A stretch of DNA of 7,852 bases from Thiothrix sp. (GTDB lineage Bacteria > Pseudomonadota > Gammaproteobacteria > Thiotrichales > Thiotrichaceae). Within the stretch, counting starts at the first letter, position 1. Every line of letters begins with the position of its first letter. The notes beneath the pieces were generated by a model that had not been told where the DNA came from, did no database searches, and worked only from the letters and a program-made list of their open reading frames with translations. This document shows, piece by piece, positions 5,307-7,852 of this stretch. Position numbers and translations under genes: made by a program. The stretch covers positions 1 to 7,852 of the forward strand of contig DRMA01000235.1 of assembly GCA_011375245.1 (NCBI GenBank), written 5' to 3'.

Positions 5307-6677
5307 GGAAGTATTGTACAAATTATCGGGCCCGTCGTAGACGTGGAATTTCCACGTGACGCAGTGCCGACGGTATATGATGCATTAATTGTTGGAGAAC
5401 AAGATAATCTGACATTAGAAGTGCAAGGACAGATGGGCGATGGTGTTGTTCGTACTATTGCGATGGGTCAAGCAGAAGGTCTAAAACGTGGTATGGAAGT
5501 TTCAAATACAGGTGATCCCATTATGGTACCTGTAGGTGAGGCAACATTGGGTCGTATTATGAACGTATTAGGCGAGCCAATTGATAATGTAGGTGATATT
5601 AAGTCAGAGTTAACGATGCCTATTCATCGCGACCCACCTTCTTATGAAGAATTAACCTCTACGGTTGATATTTTAGAAACGGGGATTAAAGTAATTGACT
5701 TGATCATGCCAATCGCAAAAGGAGGGAAGATTGGTCTCTTTGGTGGTGCGGGTGTAGGCAAGACAGTTACTTTGATGGAGTTGATCAATAATATTGCCAA
5801 AGAACATTCGGGTCTTTCCGTATTTGCGGGGGTTGGTGAACGTACTCGTGAAGGTAACGATTTCTACTATGAAATGGAAGAGGGAGGAGTGCTAGATAAA
5901 GTTGCTCTTGTTTATGGTCAAATGAATGAACCTCCTGGCAACAGACTACGTGTTGCGTTAACAGGTCTGACCATGGCGGAGTATTTCCGTGATGAGGGGC
6001 GTGATGTATTGATGTTTATTGATAACATCTATCGTTATACGTTGGCGGGAACAGAAGTATCAGCATTACTCGGTCGTATGCCATCAGCAGTAGGATATCA
6101 GCCTACATTGGCGGAAGAAATGGGCGCACTGCAAGAGCGTATTACTTCAACAACTAAAGGTTCGATTACGTCGTTCCAAGCGGTTTATGTACCTGCGGAT
6201 GATTTAACGGATCCATCACCTGCCACAACCTTTGCCCACTTAGATGCAACCTTGGTGTTGTCACGTAGTATTGCTGAATTAGGGATCTATCCTGCGGTTG
6301 ACCCACTTGACTCAACATCACGCCAGCTTGACCCACTTGTTATTGGTGAGGATCACTATAATCTGGCACGTGCAGTACAGGGTGTGTTGCAACGTTATAA
6401 GGAATTGCAAGATATTATCGCGATTTTGGGGATGGATGAATTGTCTGATGAAGATAAGCAAGTAGTTGGACGCGCACGTCGTATTCAACGTTTCTTATCG
6501 CAACCATTCCATGTAGCGGAAGTCTTTACGGGAGCGCCTGGTAAATATGTATCGCTTGCTGATACACTTTCAGGCTTTAAAGCGATCATTAATGGTGAAC
6601 ATGATGATATGCCAGAAGATGCGTTTTATATGGTAGGTGGTCTTGACGAAGCCATTGAAAAAGCAAATAAAGCGTAA
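5298..6677 (+). CDS. atpD: F1Fo ATP synthase subunit beta (catalytic)
   Basis: Encodes the 459-residue catalytic subunit (E. coli 460), which makes ATP from ADP and phosphate at its interface with alpha. The P-loop GGAGVGKT is at 149-156 with K155. The catalytic glutamate E181 is in GERTREGNDFY. The signature PSAVGYQPTLAEEMG and the DELSDED lever (380-386, DELSEED in E. coli) are present. The start at 5298 gives MSTGSIVQIIGPVVDVEF, which aligns with the E. coli N-terminus; the ATG at 5286 would add four residues and lacks its own ribosome binding site. The gene ends in TAATAA. It is separated from atpG by the inserted element, so it depends on transcription through that structured RNA unless there is a promoter I cannot see. 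Confidence 0.99.
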   Translation: MSTGSIVQIIGPVVDVEFPRDAVPTVYDALIVGEQDNLTLEVQGQMGDGVVRTIAMGQAEGLKRGMEVSNTGDPIMVPVGEATLGRIMNVLGEPIDNVGDIKSELTMPIHRDPPSYEELTSTVDILETGIKVIDLIMPIAKGGKIGLFGGAGVGKTVTLMELINNIAKEHSGLSVFAGVGERTREGNDFYYEMEEGGVLDKVALVYGQMNEPPGNRLRVALTGLTMAEYFRDEGRDVLMFIDNIYRYTLAGTEVSALLGRMPSAVGYQPTLAEEMGALQERITSTTKGSITSFQAVYVPADDLTDPSPATTFAHLDATLVLSRSIAELGIYPAVDPLDSTSRQLDPLVIGEDHYNLARAVQGVLQRYKELQDIIAILGMDELSDEDKQVVGRARRIQRFLSQPFHVAEVFTGAPGKYVSLADTLSGFKAIINGEHDDMPEDAFYMVGGLDEAIEKANKA

Positions 6678-6695
6678 TAAGCAGGAGATAGCGTT

Positions 6696-7115
6696 ATGGC
6701 TACCATGAAATTAGATGTAGTAAGCGCAGAAGAGGAAGTCTTCTCTGGTACAGTAGAAGAAGTCATAGCTCCTGGAAGTATGGGGGATTTAGGCATTATG
6801 CCAAAACATGCCCAGCTTATTACCACGTTAAAAGCGGGTGAGCTTCGTTATATTGAGGATGGTGAAGAAGCATCATTATTCGTTGCAGGTGGTTTGATGG
6901 AGGTTCAGCCTCATGTGGTAACTGTGTTAGCTGATACGGTCATTCGTGCTGCTGATCTTGATGAAGCCGCTGCAAAAGAAGCAATACAACGCGCTAAAGA
7001 TGCACTTGATGGTAAAGATCCTGAAGATCTTGATTATGAAGCGTTACAAGCAGAACTTGATGCAGCAAAAGCGCAGATTGAAATGATTCATCGTATTGGT
7101 AAATCATTGCGTTAG
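6696..7115 (+). CDS. atpC: F1Fo ATP synthase subunit epsilon
   Basis: Encodes the 139-residue epsilon subunit, the same length as in E. coli. It links gamma to the c-ring and can inhibit ATP hydrolysis. The N-terminal beta-sandwich starts with LDVVSAEEEVFSG and contains the conserved GDLGIMPKHAQL; the VTVLADTVIRAADLDEA junction leads into the C-terminal two-helix domain (about 90-139). AGGAG at 6683-6687 precedes the ATG by eight bases; a second in-frame ATG at codon 4 is a less likely start. It is the last gene of the operon, followed by a hairpin terminator 24 bases on. Confidence 0.97.
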   Translation: MATMKLDVVSAEEEVFSGTVEEVIAPGSMGDLGIMPKHAQLITTLKAGELRYIEDGEEASLFVAGGLMEVQPHVVTVLADTVIRAADLDEAAAKEAIQRAKDALDGKDPEDLDYEALQAELDAAKAQIEMIHRIGKSLR

Positions 7116-7138
7116 TTTGTTTCTATTGTCTTTTTCAA

Positions 7139-7168
7139 TAAAAAAGGCAGCCTTAGAGCTGTCTTTTT
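7139..7168. terminator. Bidirectional intrinsic terminator between atpC and the convergent rhodanese gene
   Basis: GGCAGC (7146-7151) pairs with GCTGTC (7158-7163), with one G-U pair and a six-base loop. The stem is extended by the flanking A run (7140-7145) and T run (7164-7168). On the + strand the T run follows the stem; on the - strand the A run becomes the U tract. It can therefore end both the atp mRNA and the facing gene, whose stop codon is at 7189-7191. Confidence 0.85.
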
Positions 7169-7188
7169 CATATGTTGGAATAAATGCC

Positions 7189-7852
7189 TTATTTTTTGTC
7201 TGACACTAAGGTTAAGCCTAAAATAGCCCAACCCTGTACACCATCACGATAGTATTTAATCTTATCAGCAGGGTAGCCAAATTTAAGTAATGCTTTGATG
7301 CTTGCAGGAGATTGTCCGCACCACATGCCATTACAGAATAGAACTAGGGTTTTTGCATGGGAGTAATCAAAGACACTTTCTGTTTTTCCCTCTGTAATAG
7401 CCTCATCAATATCAACATCATCTTTACCTTTTTTGAGTATGACACCAAAGTCTTTGGTCATTATTTTGGTAATTCCTTCTGTTGTTGCGCCTTTTCTTGG
7501 CGTTAATGCATGCCATGAAATATTCACTGCACTCGGAATTGTGCCACGTGCAACCCAATCAGGGGTGCGTGAGTCAATAAGGATAATGGACTTATCACCT
7601 TTACTCATTTTATCTAGATAGCTAATGACTTCAAGCTCAGCAATTGTTTCAACGCCTTTTGATACTGTCATTGGTTGAATACAGAAAGGAGGGCAGGCGC
7701 GTGATGTTTTAGCAAAATCGGGGATGATCATCGCGTCAGGGTCTTGGTCGCGTTGTATCTTAACGTCTTTGCCGTTGTGTTTAACGGTAATGCTCATTAG
7801 TTCTGCAGTAATGCCAACAGGGTCGTCTTCTTCGGCATAGCTTGGCAGACTC
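7189..7852 (-). CDS. Exported rhodanese-family sulfurtransferase (5' end beyond right edge)
   Basis: The product is a rhodanese-like protein, a family that moves sulfane sulfur using a persulfide-forming cysteine. Counting from the ATG at 7797 (202 residues), the rhodanese fold starts near 50. It includes VDSRTPDW-like ILIDSRTPDW (72-81), the GTIPSAVNI strand-loop (85-93), the active-site loop with C155 in LFCNGMWCGQSP, and a C-terminal GYPADKIKYYRDGVQGW. A second conserved-looking cysteine pair, CPPFC, lies at 35-39. The frame stays open upstream to the window edge and reads SLPSYAEEDDPVGITAEL before that methionine. This resembles the end of a signal peptide (SYA before an acidic mature start), and no good ribosome binding site precedes 7797. 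I therefore infer a periplasmic protein whose true start is outside the window. Substrate and pathway cannot be told; it faces the atp operon and is probably unrelated to it. Confidence 0.8.
   Translation of the reverse strand, partial: SLPSYAEEDDPVGITAELMSITVKHNGKDVKIQRDQDPDAMIIPDFAKTSRACPPFCIQPMTVSKGVETIAELEVISYLDKMSKGDKSIILIDSRTPDWVARGTIPSAVNISWHALTPRKGATTEGITKIMTKDFGVILKKGKDDVDIDEAITEGKTESVFDYSHAKTLVLFCNGMWCGQSPASIKALLKFGYPADKIKYYRDGVQGWAILGLTLVSDKK

Noticed and set aside
7797..7802. TAATG overlap as evidence that an upstream - strand gene ends at the rhodanese start
   Set aside because: The alternative frame ending in TAA gives an unremarkable peptide, whereas the rhodanese frame itself gives a signal-peptide-like end; only more sequence to the right can settle it.

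Overview
This window is most of the F1Fo ATP synthase (atp) operon of a proteobacterium. The gene order, tail of atpI then atpB-E-F-H-A-G-D-C on the + strand, together with protein lengths and motif positions that nearly match E. coli residue for residue, points to a gammaproteobacterium. The sequence is AT-leaning. A sulfur-oxidising lineage (Thiotrichales-like) is a weak inference from the convergent exported rhodanese gene and the base composition; nothing here proves it.

Layout. 1-180 holds the C-terminus of atpI. 268-1995 encodes the membrane Fo part (a, c and b subunits). 2006-4972 encodes delta, alpha and gamma. 5298-7115 encodes beta and epsilon. A hairpin with A and T runs on its two sides (7139-7168) can terminate both the operon and the gene facing it. 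On the - strand, 7189 to the right edge encodes a rhodanese-family sulfurtransferase that appears to carry a signal peptide and to start beyond the window. Most atp genes are separated by 10 to 87 bases and have their own ribosome binding site. The atpE leader is strikingly U-rich, as expected for the subunit made in the largest number of copies.

The exception is 313 bases without a gene (325 to the preferred atpD start) between atpG and atpD. I read about 295 bases of this (roughly 4973-5267) as an inserted non-coding mobile element. It starts three bases after the atpG stop. It folds on the + strand into stacked hairpins, including a GNRA loop and a perfect C(UUCG)G loop. It carries matching hairpin-plus-CTTGC modules at its two ends, as IS200/IS605-type elements do. 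Its 5' half resembles, from memory, the HEARO RNA family, the guide (omega) RNA of IscB/IsrB nucleases. No nuclease or transposase gene is present, so this would be a stand-alone omega RNA or MITE, co-transcribed with an essential operon, whose guide segment would be the 3' end of atpG. Removing it leaves about 30 bases before atpD, a normal gap for this operon.

How the genes work together: a and the c-ring carry protons across the membrane, b and delta form the stator, gamma and epsilon form the rotor shaft, and alpha3beta3 makes ATP. All catalytic and proton-path residues I checked are present. The rhodanese is probably functionally separate.
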